64,000 nt of DNA from assembly GCA_902782125.1 (NCBI GenBank), contig CACZMA010000005.1:62001-126000 (forward strand). The letters run 5' to 3'. The notes under the pieces are model-generated. The model saw only the letters and a program-made list of their open reading frames with translations. It did no database searches and was not told the origin of the DNA. The position numbers and the translations under genes were made by a program. This stretch comes from Oscillospiraceae bacterium (GTDB taxonomy: Bacteria > Bacillota > Clostridia > Saccharofermentanales > Saccharofermentanaceae). Of this stretch, positions 1 to 7,212 are shown piece by piece. Every line of letters begins with the position of its first letter. Position 1 is the first letter of the stretch.

Positions 1-1018
1 TTACCTCGATGCAGAGGTTGACGCCGTAATCGTGCGGCTCGGTCGTGATCCTAACATAGACACCGCCTTCGGAAGTGTACTTAAGGCCGTTCGTAATGAG
101 AGCCCTCAGGATCTTCTTGATCTTGGCGACATCAGAATTCATGACTGCGGGGATGGAAGGGTCAACGTCGATGATGAGCTCGACGTTCTTGGATTTGTAG
201 TGCTTCAGGTCGGTGACGAGATCGTGGAGCACCGATGAGAGCATGTAGTCTTCGGTATTGCATACCGCCTTCTTACGGTCGATCTCGGAGTAGTCCAGGA
301 TATCGCTGATCTGTTCTGCGACCTTGCGTCCGGAATCTCTTACCGCGATAAGGTCATTCTCGACCTCGCGGTTCTTGGATTTCTCGATGCAAAGGCTCGT
401 AAGTCCGATGATCGCATTGACCGGAGTACGCAGCTCGTGAGATACGTTGGCGAGAAAGTCATTCAGATGTTCGGTAGCTTCGGTAAGCTGCTCGACCTCA
501 TACTTGGACTTGCCCAGTACCTGCATCCACTTGTCGATGATGATCTTGGAGAACTTTCCGATGAAGAAGATCATGACGAGGTGAAGGATGGTCCTCGAGA
601 TAAGGAGAGCATCGAACACGGTTCCTGCGAGGACCATGTTGATCAGCTCGTAAGCCATTGTCATATAGAAAGTGAACTGGCAGAGCGTGATGAGTGACTT
701 ACGTCCTGTCAGAGTGTGGATCATTATGATGGCAGCCATTACCAGTGCCAGATCGAATGTGCTTGTCTGATGAATCCCGTAGAAGAAGAAACAACCCATC
801 ATGAGGATGGCATAGAGCCACAGACGGACCTCTGAAGGAGTGTTGTGCCTGATGTGAAGTATCCATGCGGATATTATTCCGAAGGCGATGATAAGGAGCG
901 GCCATCTCTCCCAACCGAGGAGCAGCGACTCTGCGATAAGTATCGCCGCAAATATGGAATAGCTTATCAGGATCGTAAGGTGCGAAGTCTGGAACAGGTC
1001 CTTGTCGTTGGTACTCAT
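1..1018 (-). CDS. Sensor histidine kinase, membrane-bound (C-terminal part beyond the window)
   Basis: The minus strand is open from an ATG at 1018 to the window edge, about 339 residues. The first ~180 residues form several hydrophobic helices, so the kinase is probably a multi-pass membrane sensor. A HisKA dimerisation/phosphoacceptor motif (SHELRTPVNAIIGL) lies near residue 195, with the phospho-accepting His. An N-box-like segment (ALITNGLKYTSEGG) begins the HATPase domain, and the rest of that domain is missing. The start is 5 bp after the stop of the double-receiver GGDEF gene, so the two are almost certainly co-transcribed and are probably a signalling pair. The input signal cannot be told from sequence. 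Confidence 0.9.
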   Translation of the reverse strand, partial: MSTNDKDLFQTSHLTILISYSIFAAILIAESLLLGWERWPLLIIAFGIISAWILHIRHNTPSEVRLWLYAILMMGCFFFYGIHQTSTFDLALVMAAIIMIHTLTGRKSLITLCQFTFYMTMAYELINMVLAGTVFDALLISRTILHLVMIFFIGKFSKIIIDKWMQVLGKSKYEVEQLTEATEHLNDFLANVSHELRTPVNAIIGLTSLCIEKSKNREVENDLIAVRDSGRKVAEQISDILDYSEIDRKKAVCNTEDYMLSSVLHDLVTDLKHYKSKNVELIIDVDPSIPAVMNSDVAKIKKILRALITNGLKYTSEGGVYVRITTEPHDYGVNLCIEV

Positions 1019-1023
1019 ACAGG

Positions 1024-2817
1024 TCACCCTCTCATCTGTAATTCTCTTTTCTTCTCTTCGATCTCATCGTAGAGGCTCTTCTGCAGTGTGACGAGCTCTA
1101 TCAGATTGTTAATGCGCATAAGCAGTACTTCAGGTACGAAGGGCTTTCTTATGAAGTCCATTGCACCGAGGGAGAGTCCCTCTTTCTCAGCTCCTTCGCT
1201 CTCGTCTGCCGTGAGGAAGACGACGGGGATATTGGCTGCTACCGAATCCAGGGAGTGGAGCTTCTTGATAGTCTCATATCCGCTCAGGCCCGGCATCTTA
1301 ACGTCGAGCATGATGAGGTTCGGCAGGTTCTTCTCTTTCTCAAGATAATCAAGGAGAGCCGTGCCTGACTTGAGCGCAGTGACATGGATGCCGCCGGAGC
1401 TTAATATCTTGCCTGCGACCTGGAGATTGATGACATCGTCATCGACCACTATTACACGCTTCGGCTCGCCGTTGTGCGCGACTTCCTGTTTGCTTCCTAT
1501 GAACTCAGTCTCATGCGTGATAATGAGTTCTTCGGAACTCTTGTTGTGCCAGTTATTGATCAGGTTGGATACGACCTTCTCGATGGAATCCGATCTGATG
1601 TCGGTGAGGAATACGAAGTACTGGTTCTTGTGGTTTCTCATGAATATGTCTGACTTACGCAGGGAACTTCTTATGTGGTTTCCGAATTCATCGACATTAT
1701 CGTAGAACTCGGTGTCGCTCTTGCCACTCGAGGGCGCAAGGGTGAACAGCACCTTGCATGCGTTGATGTGATGCCTGATTATGTATCTCATGATATAGCG
1801 GTAGACAGGGGAGAACGATTCCTTGTCGAGCTGCAGAGCCACATCCTGGATGGATCTCTCGCCGAGGATCTCGGATATGGCGCTGATGTCCAGTGTACCT
1901 GTTCCTTCCTCGTCGTCTGCTTCGTCGTCATAGAGTCCGTAGCCGTGCTTGCCGTTCTTCTTGACAGCATAGAGAGTCTTATCGGCCAGTTTGAGAAGTG
2001 ACGTGTAGTCGTTGCCGTATCTCGGCACGAATATTCCGCCTATGGAAGCGCCCAGCGGGATACTCATATCGTCTCCCATGAGCTCCTTCGCACTCGCGGT
2101 GATCTCTTCGTTGATCTTCCGGGCGATATCGGCGACTGCGGATTCCGTGGTGATACCAGCGGCGAAGGTCGTGAACTCGTCTCCGCCGATCCTTCCGCAT
2201 TTGCTTCCTTCGGGAACATTGCGCTTGATTATGTCAGCGCATGAGATAAGGACTTTATCGCCCATCTCATGACCGTATATATCGTTTACGAGCTTGAACG
2301 AATCGAGATCGATCATCATGAGACAGCCCGTGGTATCGGAACACATCCTGGACAGTTCGACTCCAGTCGCGCCCTTATTGAGCATCCCTGTCAGCTTGTC
2401 GGTCGTTGCTTCGCTCTTCAGGTCATGCATCTCCTGTGAGTTCGACATGATGTTGTCGATCCTTCTGAGAAGAACATCGGGATTGAACGGTTTCCTGATA
2501 AAGTCGGAAACGCCTACTTCGAATCCTCTGGTCTCTGTATCTACGTCTTCGTCTGCAGTGAGGAAGATGACGGGTGTCTTCATAAGCCCCTGCTGCTCTT
2601 CGAGCTGTCTTAACCTTCCTAATGTCTCGAATCCGTCCATGACGGGCATCTTGATGTCCAGCAATACGAGATCCGGCAGCCCGTTATCGGTAACATATTC
2701 AAGGAAAGCGCTGCCTGACTTAAGGGCAGTTACGCGCATGTTGTTCTTACTCAGGATATGACCTGCCATCTTCAGGTTGGCAGTATCGTCGTCTACGACA
2801 ATGATCCACTTCGCCAT
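1024..2817 (-). CDS. Response regulator with two receiver domains flanking a GGDEF domain
   Basis: 597 residues from the ATG at 2817, preceded by an AGGGG ribosome site 8 nt upstream; a GTG three codons earlier is less likely. Domain order: receiver 1 (residues ~1-125, DDD acid pocket and phospho-acceptor in LVLLDIKMPVMDG), GGDEF domain (~140-300, motif GRIGGDEFTTF, so diguanylate cyclase activity is expected), a linker of ~150 residues, then receiver 2 (~450-575, LIMLDVKMPGLSG, Thr and Lys switch residues in FLTADE and FIRKPF). Such proteins make c-di-GMP under phosphorelay control. The kinase gene follows 5 bp later. A receiver at each end with the cyclase near the front is not the commonest PleD order (REC-REC-GGDEF). 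Confidence 0.92.
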   Translation of the reverse strand: MAKWIIVVDDDTANLKMAGHILSKNNMRVTALKSGSAFLEYVTDNGLPDLVLLDIKMPVMDGFETLGRLRQLEEQQGLMKTPVIFLTADEDVDTETRGFEVGVSDFIRKPFNPDVLLRRIDNIMSNSQEMHDLKSEATTDKLTGMLNKGATGVELSRMCSDTTGCLMMIDLDSFKLVNDIYGHEMGDKVLISCADIIKRNVPEGSKCGRIGGDEFTTFAAGITTESAVADIARKINEEITASAKELMGDDMSIPLGASIGGIFVPRYGNDYTSLLKLADKTLYAVKKNGKHGYGLYDDEADDEEGTGTLDISAISEILGERSIQDVALQLDKESFSPVYRYIMRYIIRHHINACKVLFTLAPSSGKSDTEFYDNVDEFGNHIRSSLRKSDIFMRNHKNQYFVFLTDIRSDSIEKVVSNLINNWHNKSSEELIITHETEFIGSKQEVAHNGEPKRVIVVDDDVINLQVAGKILSSGGIHVTALKSGTALLDYLEKEKNLPNLIMLDVKMPGLSGYETIKKLHSLDSVAANIPVVFLTADESEGAEKEGLSLGAMDFIRKPFVPEVLLMRINNLIELVTLQKSLYDEIEEKKRELQMRG

Positions 2818-2929
2818 ATAGTTCACCCCTTAAAAATGTGAAAGCACACATGTTACTTGATAATAACATACGCGCGCATGCAAATTATATAAATAAATGA
2901 CATGTCATAAGAATGACTTTTTGAGTCAA

Positions 2930-2945
2930 GTTAGTTAACGCTAAC
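2930..2945. promoter_or_regulatory. Inverted repeat GTTAG-N6-CTAAC, copy 1
   Basis: Perfect 5-bp arms separated by 6 bases. The same arrangement recurs at 3011-3026 with a different second half of the spacer, which suggests a protein binding site rather than a duplicated stretch. It lies about 110 bp upstream of the GGDEF regulator start. Confidence 0.45.
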
Positions 2946-3010
2946 CAAATGCCTATGAAAACCGTTCCGGGACAGTAAATCATTGTAGAATTCATCAAAT
3001 TTACCTTCGA

Positions 3011-3026
3011 GTTAGTTAGGACTAAC
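3011..3026. promoter_or_regulatory. Inverted repeat GTTAG-N6-CTAAC, copy 2
   Basis: Second copy of the palindrome, 81 bp from the first centre to centre. It may be an operator for the nearby TetR-family protein or for an unknown regulator; nothing in the sequence decides this. Confidence 0.45.
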
Positions 3027-3121
3027 ATCTAAACAGTAAAACTATGGGATGGGAAGACAGATGTAAGGCAGCCGGCGCATCCCTCGCCTGACGCGTGACC
3101 ATATACGATTCCTTAAGCGCT

Positions 3122-3152
3122 GATCAGCCCCGTCATCATGGCGGGGCTGATT
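3122..3152. terminator. Hairpin downstream of the TetR gene
   Basis: A 10-bp stem (ATCAGCCCCG/CGGGGCTGAT) with a 9-nt loop lies 24 bp after the stop of the TetR gene. Its flanks are only moderately T-rich on the plus side and not T-rich on the minus side, so it is a plausible but imperfect rho-independent terminator. Confidence 0.5.
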
Positions 3153-3175
3153 ATTGTAATCATATATGAGATGAT

Positions 3176-3727
3176 TCAGTCCGTACTAAGGCGGTCCACC
3201 ATCGCTGCAATGGATCCCCTGTTGAACTCGCAGAACCTTCGGAACTGATACTGCAGGTCGCTCGTCATGCCGCTTCTCATCCAGTCGATCGCCTGACCGA
3301 ACACCAGACACTTGTAGAAGTGTATGACGATCTCCTTGTCCTCTTCCGCGATATGCCTGTCTCTGCACAGCTCTTCGAAGTAACGACGTATCACTTCATC
3401 ACTGATCTGCATGAAGTAGTGCACGAATACATCCTGGCTGCTCGAATTGAACAGATGCAGCGCCGCCTTCCTGTGATCGAGAGAGAACTCGATGACTGCG
3501 TCCAGACACTTCTCGATAGACTCGAAGGAGTCGTACTTGTCCATTATCTTATTAGCCTGCTCGGTTATGACGTCCTCGACCAGCGACGGCAGGTCAGCAT
3601 AGTGGTAGTAGAACGAATTGCGGTTGATACCGCAGCTGCTGACGATGTCCTTGACCGTTATCTGAGCGAGAGGCCTGTCTTCGAGAAGCTCCAGGAAAGT
3701 TTTCTTGATCTTGATCTTCGTATCCAT
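3176..3727 (-). CDS. TetR/AcrR-family transcriptional regulator
   Basis: 183 residues from the ATG at 3727. The N-terminal helix-turn-helix is clear (ITVKDIVSSCGINRNSFYYHYADLPSL, residues ~25-50), followed by an all-helical ligand/dimer domain of the type that often follows a FYYHF-like HTH. It lies downstream of the YhgE/Pip gene on the same strand but is separated from it by a terminator, so it probably has its own promoter. TTGGCA-N18-TATAAT ends at 3735, which would start transcription at or within a base or two of the ATG (leaderless). An alternative TTG start at 3733 has an AAAGGT ribosome site 8 nt away and adds two residues. A likely target is the neighbouring YhgE/Pip gene. Confidence 0.88.
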   Translation of the reverse strand: MDTKIKIKKTFLELLEDRPLAQITVKDIVSSCGINRNSFYYHYADLPSLVEDVITEQANKIMDKYDSFESIEKCLDAVIEFSLDHRKAALHLFNSSSQDVFVHYFMQISDEVIRRYFEELCRDRHIAEEDKEIVIHFYKCLVFGQAIDWMRSGMTSDLQYQFRRFCEFNRGSIAAMVDRLSTD

Positions 3728-3734
3728 AACCAAG

Positions 3735-3764
3735 ATTATAGACCTTTACCCCGGGTTCTGCCAA
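3735..3764 (-). promoter_or_regulatory. Promoter of the TetR gene, possibly leaderless
   Basis: On the minus strand, TTGGCA, 18 bases, then TATAAT (RC of 3735-3740). Seven bases separate the -10 box from the ATG at 3727, which predicts an mRNA with essentially no 5' leader. Confidence 0.55.
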
Positions 3765-3783
3765 AAGGACATTCTCTCAACAT

Positions 3784-3811
3784 AAAAGGAGGCCGCCCGT
3801 AAGCGACCTCC
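3784..3811 (-). terminator. Rho-independent terminator of the YhgE/Pip gene
   Basis: Minus-strand stem GGAGGTCGC/GCGGCCTCC (one G-T pair) with a 6-nt loop, followed by TTTT. It begins 7 bp after the stop codon of the upstream gene. Confidence 0.85.
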
Positions 3812-3818
3812 CTTGACA

Positions 3819-6419
3819 TTATGCGAACCCGTGAGCTTCCATCACATCGTACAGATTAGTCTTACCCGCCAACTCCTTCTTACCACGGATAACGAAAAGG
3901 ATAACGGTAAGAACAGAAGAACATATGAATATCGCGAGCAGGATCTTCACCGCAGAGGGGAAGGGTTCGCCGCCGCCGATCGAACTCCTGAAAGCGGCTA
4001 CCGTGTATGTGAACGGCATGTACTTGTTCAAAGCCGCTGCCAGAGGACCGGAGACTTCAAGAGGATATGTGCCGGCTGAGCCTGCGAGCTGCAGCACCAT
4101 GAAGATGAGCATCAGGAAGCTTCCTATCTTGCCGAGCAGTACATTGAAGAAGTACATGATCGACATGAACGCCACTGACGTCAGACAAGCCACGAGGATG
4201 GTCTGACCGAGTCTTGCCGGCTCGAAACCGAGTGCGAAATGCAGTACCAGAACGAGCACTACAGCCTGGACGACCGCCATGGGGTAGAGGACGCTGGCTT
4301 TCGAGAGCCACCACTTGAATCCGGATTCGAGACCGTCGTGCTTTGTCAGAGGATACATCAGGCAGAATGCGAGGCATGCTACCCAGAGACCGACGGACAT
4401 CATGTAAGCAGCCATTGCATGACCGTTGTCGCTTACTTCGGTAAGCTTTGTCTCGGTCGTAGCGAGCGGGCTTGCAAACATCTGTGCATTGACATCATTC
4501 TTGTTTGTGTCATCGAGCTTTGCAGCTCCGTCGGACAGACCGTCGTACAGAGTCGAAGTTCCGTCGACGAGTTCAGGGATCGAATCAGACAGAGTGTTCA
4601 TTCCTTCATCGAGTTCACCGGCGCCGGAAGCGAGCTCAGATGAACCCGTGAGGATGGCATCGTTGTTGCTGACGAGCTCGGCCGTTCCGTCTTTGAGTTC
4701 ACCGGCACCTTCAGCCAGATCAGAAGCACCCTGTGACAGTGCGGCAGTACCGGAAGCAAGTGTTGATGCACCTGCATTAAGATCGGATACACCGTTTGAG
4801 AACTGACCGAGTCCGGAATTCAGAGCCGAGGCTCCTGCAGTAACGCTCTCGGCGCCTGCTGCAGCCGCAGCTGCACCGTCAGATACCTGCGAAGCACCGG
4901 CAGCAAGGGCAGCAGAACCGTCTTTGAGTTCCGATGCACCGGAAGCGAGCTGAGATACACCTGAAGCAAGTGTAGCAGCAGAAGAATCCAGCTGTGAAGC
5001 ACCGTCTGACAGAGCTGCTGCTCCGTCGCACAGTGCCTTGGAATTAGCGTTATCGGTGCCTACTATGGTGTTAAGGCCTGTGTTGAGCTGAGAAGCTCCG
5101 GAAGAAAGGGCAGTAACGGAATCGCCCAGACCTGCGATGGCTGAATCCATGGAAGCATACGCAGTATCCATGGCCTGGATTTTGTCTGCGAGTTCCTGCG
5201 GGATGTCGCCCTTTGCAGCAAGGTCAGAAGCCATATCTGCCAGATCTTTCATATTGCTCTTGTAAAGCGCTGAAGAATCCTTCAGGCGGCCGGTACCGTT
5301 AACTGCTAAATCGAGTGTACCGAGACCGGAAGCAAGATCTCCCGAAGAAGCTGCTGCAAGATCCACTGAGGAAGTATAAGTTGAGATGCCGGTATTCAGG
5401 GCAGATGCTCCGTCATCCAGCTGACCTATGGCACCGGCCATAACTGGCATGGAAGAATCCAGCGTTGCAAGACCGTCATTAAGTGCAGATGCTCCGTCTG
5501 CCACAGAAGATGCACCTTCTGCCACGGAAGCACTGCCTGCCGCAAGCGAATCCACACCGGAAGCGAGCTGGGCAGAACCTGATTCCAGTGTCTGCGCACC
5601 GCCTGTTATGGTTGCAGCGGCTGTCGCGAGCTTGGATGTACCGTCATAGAGCGATACCGCGCCCGAGTTGACTTTCTTTGCACCGTCAGAGAGTGAACCT
5701 GCGCCTGAAGCGAGAGCGGAAGCACCGTCATCTATGGCGGTCGTTCCGTCCATGTATGTGACCAGACCTGTATTCAGGTCAGAAGCTCCGTCAGCTAATT
5801 CATCCGTACCGTCAGTCAGTGCGGACACACCATCCTGCATGGCGATCTCACCGTCCAATATCTGCGATGTTCCGGAGGAAGCATCGTCCAGGGAGTCGCC
5901 CAGAGTTCCGAGCTTCTCGAACAGAGTCTCAGCATAGGTCTCAGTGACCTTACGCTCGAGGCTCAGTTCTATCTTGGTCATGGCGGACTCGGAGAGCTTC
6001 ATTGCCACATAGTTGGTGGCAGGGTCCGTCTCATATTGGAGCTGCATCTTCTCAGGGTTGTCATCCAGGACCGTCGTAGCGTTGTGCGAGAAATCCTCCG
6101 GGATGGTGATGACCATGTAGTAATCACCGTTCCTGAGGCCCTGCTGCGCAGTCTCATCGTCGACGAAACTGTAATTCAGGGAAGCATCTTCCTTAAGATT
6201 CTTGACGAGTTCATCGCCTATCGCGATCTCCTCGCCGTCATACATTACGGCAACGTCCTTATTGACCACTGCCACAGGGAGCTTGTCGAGCTCACCGTAC
6301 GGATCCCACATGGAAGCGAGGAAGAATCCCGCGTATATGGAAGGGATCAGTATGATGGCCGCCAGCACCACGATGAGCAGCGGGTTATGAAGTAACCTTT
6401 GCCATTCCTTTTTGATCAT
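3819..6419 (-). CDS. YhgE/Pip family membrane protein with long coiled Gly/Ala/Asp repeat ectodomain
   Basis: 866 residues from the ATG at 6419, which has AAAGGA 10 nt upstream; an in-frame start at 6479 lacks support. One TM helix near residues 14-36 is followed by an YhgE N-terminal domain. Next come more than thirty tandem short repeats of the form LxxGAxxLxxG (roughly residues 200-640, DNA 4480-5890), predicted to form a long extracellular helical rod. A C-terminal ABC-2-like block has about five TM helices (from ~residue 680). The family includes the Lactococcus phage infection protein Pip and YhgE of Bacillus. The transport or envelope role is not settled, and related proteins are linked to type VII secretion. 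TetR regulators commonly sit beside these genes, as here. Confidence 0.92.
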   Translation of the reverse strand: MIKKEWQRLLHNPLLIVVLAAIILIPSIYAGFFLASMWDPYGELDKLPVAVVNKDVAVMYDGEEIAIGDELVKNLKEDASLNYSFVDDETAQQGLRNGDYYMVITIPEDFSHNATTVLDDNPEKMQLQYETDPATNYVAMKLSESAMTKIELSLERKVTETYAETLFEKLGTLGDSLDDASSGTSQILDGEIAMQDGVSALTDGTDELADGASDLNTGLVTYMDGTTAIDDGASALASGAGSLSDGAKKVNSGAVSLYDGTSKLATAAATITGGAQTLESGSAQLASGVDSLAAGSASVAEGASSVADGASALNDGLATLDSSMPVMAGAIGQLDDGASALNTGISTYTSSVDLAAASSGDLASGLGTLDLAVNGTGRLKDSSALYKSNMKDLADMASDLAAKGDIPQELADKIQAMDTAYASMDSAIAGLGDSVTALSSGASQLNTGLNTIVGTDNANSKALCDGAAALSDGASQLDSSAATLASGVSQLASGASELKDGSAALAAGASQVSDGAAAAAAGAESVTAGASALNSGLGQFSNGVSDLNAGASTLASGTAALSQGASDLAEGAGELKDGTAELVSNNDAILTGSSELASGAGELDEGMNTLSDSIPELVDGTSTLYDGLSDGAAKLDDTNKNDVNAQMFASPLATTETKLTEVSDNGHAMAAYMMSVGLWVACLAFCLMYPLTKHDGLESGFKWWLSKASVLYPMAVVQAVVLVLVLHFALGFEPARLGQTILVACLTSVAFMSIMYFFNVLLGKIGSFLMLIFMVLQLAGSAGTYPLEVSGPLAAALNKYMPFTYTVAAFRSSIGGGEPFPSAVKILLAIFICSSVLTVILFVIRGKKELAGKTNLYDVMEAHGFA

Positions 6420-6512
6420 GAATATCACATCCTTTCCGTTTATCAGACTCATCTTAGGTCTGCGCGGAAAGGGTAACAATAGACAGATTCGGCCGGGTGT
6501 CTGAATGTCAGG

Positions 6513-6908
6513 TCAGATAAGGTCGCTCAGCTTCTTGCCGTAGAGATAGTTGTGAACGATGCTGTCGAATTCCTTCCACATCGGAAGAGTCTCGCACTTC
6601 TTCCTTCTGTGGCAGTCATACTTCTTGTCTGCAAGGCAGGCAACCGAAGATATCGTGCCCTCCATGAGCGTAAGTATCTCTCCGACAGTGTATCTGTTGG
6701 GCTTCCTTAAGAGCTTGTAGCCGCCGCCCTTGCCGCTCGATCCTTCGATCAGGCCGCCTTCGACCATCTTCTTGACAATGATCTCGAGATACTTCTTGGA
6801 GATCTCCTGGCGCTCGGCTATGTCCTTGAGAGGAATGTATCCCCCGTGATCGTTCTGTGCAAGATCTATCATTACGCGCAGTGCGTATCTTCCTTTTGTA
6901 GATATCAT
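6513..6908 (-). CDS. Rrf2-family transcriptional regulator (CymR/IscR-like)
   Basis: 131 residues from the ATG at 6908, chosen because GGGGTG lies 6 nt upstream; earlier ATG/GTG starts overlap that site. The winged HTH opens with MISTKGRYALRVMIDLAQ and continues DIAERQEISKKYLEIIV and GGYKL. A C-terminal cysteine trio (ACLADKKYDCHRRKKC, residues ~90-105) resembles the Fe-S or sensor cysteines found in many Rrf2 proteins. It is divergent from the cysteine/methionine operon, and a 19-bp palindrome lies in the shared promoter region. CymR in Bacillus represses cysteine genes with CysK as partner, so by position this is a candidate repressor for the palindromes at 6975-6993 and 13572-13590. That assignment is inference. 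Confidence 0.92.
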   Translation of the reverse strand: MISTKGRYALRVMIDLAQNDHGGYIPLKDIAERQEISKKYLEIIVKKMVEGGLIEGSSGKGGGYKLLRKPNRYTVGEILTLMEGTISSVACLADKKYDCHRRKKCETLPMWKEFDSIVHNYLYGKKLSDLI

Positions 6909-6939
6909 ATTCATCACCCCATTTAACTGAATTACGCCC

Positions 6940-6969
6940 ATTATATCAGTAGGCGAATAGGCAAATCAA
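6940..6969 (-). promoter_or_regulatory. Promoter of the Rrf2 gene
   Basis: Minus-strand TTGATT (RC of 6964-6969), 18 bases, then TATAAT (RC of 6940-6945). The spacer contains two CCTA-type half sites resembling arms of the adjacent operator, which would suit autoregulation. Confidence 0.6.
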
Positions 6970-6974
6970 TACCA

Positions 6975-6993
6975 ACCTATTGACATAGTAGGT
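6975..6993. promoter_or_regulatory. Operator palindrome ACCTA-N9-TAGGT over the -35 box (site 1)
   Basis: The arms AACCTA and TAGGTT (6974-6979, 6989-6994) flank nine bases that contain the -35 hexamer TTGACA. The identical 19-mer occurs at 13572-13590 over another sulfur gene promoter. It is placed to block RNA polymerase and sits between the divergent Rrf2 gene and its likely target operon. Confidence 0.8.
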
Positions 6994-7008
6994 TATTGGA
7001 ATTATAAT
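6980..7008 (+). promoter_or_regulatory. Consensus promoter of the cysteine/methionine operon
   Basis: TTGACA at 6980-6985, a 17-base spacer, and TATAAT at 7003-7008: a perfect match to the housekeeping consensus. Such a strong core promoter would need repression and attenuation to be regulated, and both are suggested by adjacent elements. Confidence 0.9.
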
Positions 7009-7050
7009 CACACCAAATTTCAAATCACCAGGAAAGGAGAGACAGTGATC

Positions 7051-7125
7051 ATGAAGACAATGTGTTGTCGAATGTTATCTTCGCGGGCAAAGGACCGATG
7101 CTGTCTTTCCATCACTCGATGTTGA
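7051..7125 (+). CDS. Cys-rich leader peptide 1 (MCCRM type), 24 codons
   Basis: ATG at 7051 with AAAGGAGA at 7033-7040. The peptide is 24 residues with 5 Cys, including adjacent Cys codons TGT TGT at 7063-7068 inside MCCRMLSSR, a second Cys pair (DRCC), and Arg-Cys as its last residues. The same core, MCCRML-x-SR, and the same Arg-Cys end occur in a second leader at 13637, with 17 identical nucleotides around the Cys pair. It lies between the operon promoter and an intrinsic terminator, ahead of the structural genes. I do not recognise a described family. The natural reading is a cysteine-sensing leader peptide whose ribosome position sets termination. Confidence 0.8.
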   Translation: MKTMCCRMLSSRAKDRCCLSITRC

Positions 7126-7152
7126 TAGAACATTCAGACTGCAAATGTATCT

Positions 7153-7185
7153 TGCCCGGAGCTGCTGCGCGCTTCGGGCACTTTT
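7153..7185 (+). terminator. Attenuator terminator 1, between the leader peptide and the operon
   Basis: Stem TGCCCGGAGC/GCTTCGGGCA (10 bp, one G-T pair), 8-nt loop, then CTTTT. Its 5' side TTGCCCG (7152-7158) is complementary to CGGGCAA (7084-7090), which lies inside the leader ORF 15 nt after the Cys-Cys codons, allowing a competing antiterminator pairing. Confidence 0.8.
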
Positions 7186-7212
7186 ATTAATAAACACAAA
7201 GAGGAAAACAAA

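Larger units (their letters stand above)
2827..3175. other. Intergenic region with paired operator-like palindromes upstream of the GGDEF regulator
   Basis: No gene is seen in these 349 bases. Reading towards the GGDEF gene (minus strand) there is a TATAAT at 2889-2884 with no convincing -35 box. A perfect 10-bp palindrome, TGACATGTCA, lies at 2898-2907 directly upstream of it. Two copies of GTTAG-N6-CTAAC lie at 2930-2945 and 3011-3026. A hairpin near 3122-3152 is listed separately. Confidence 0.6.
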
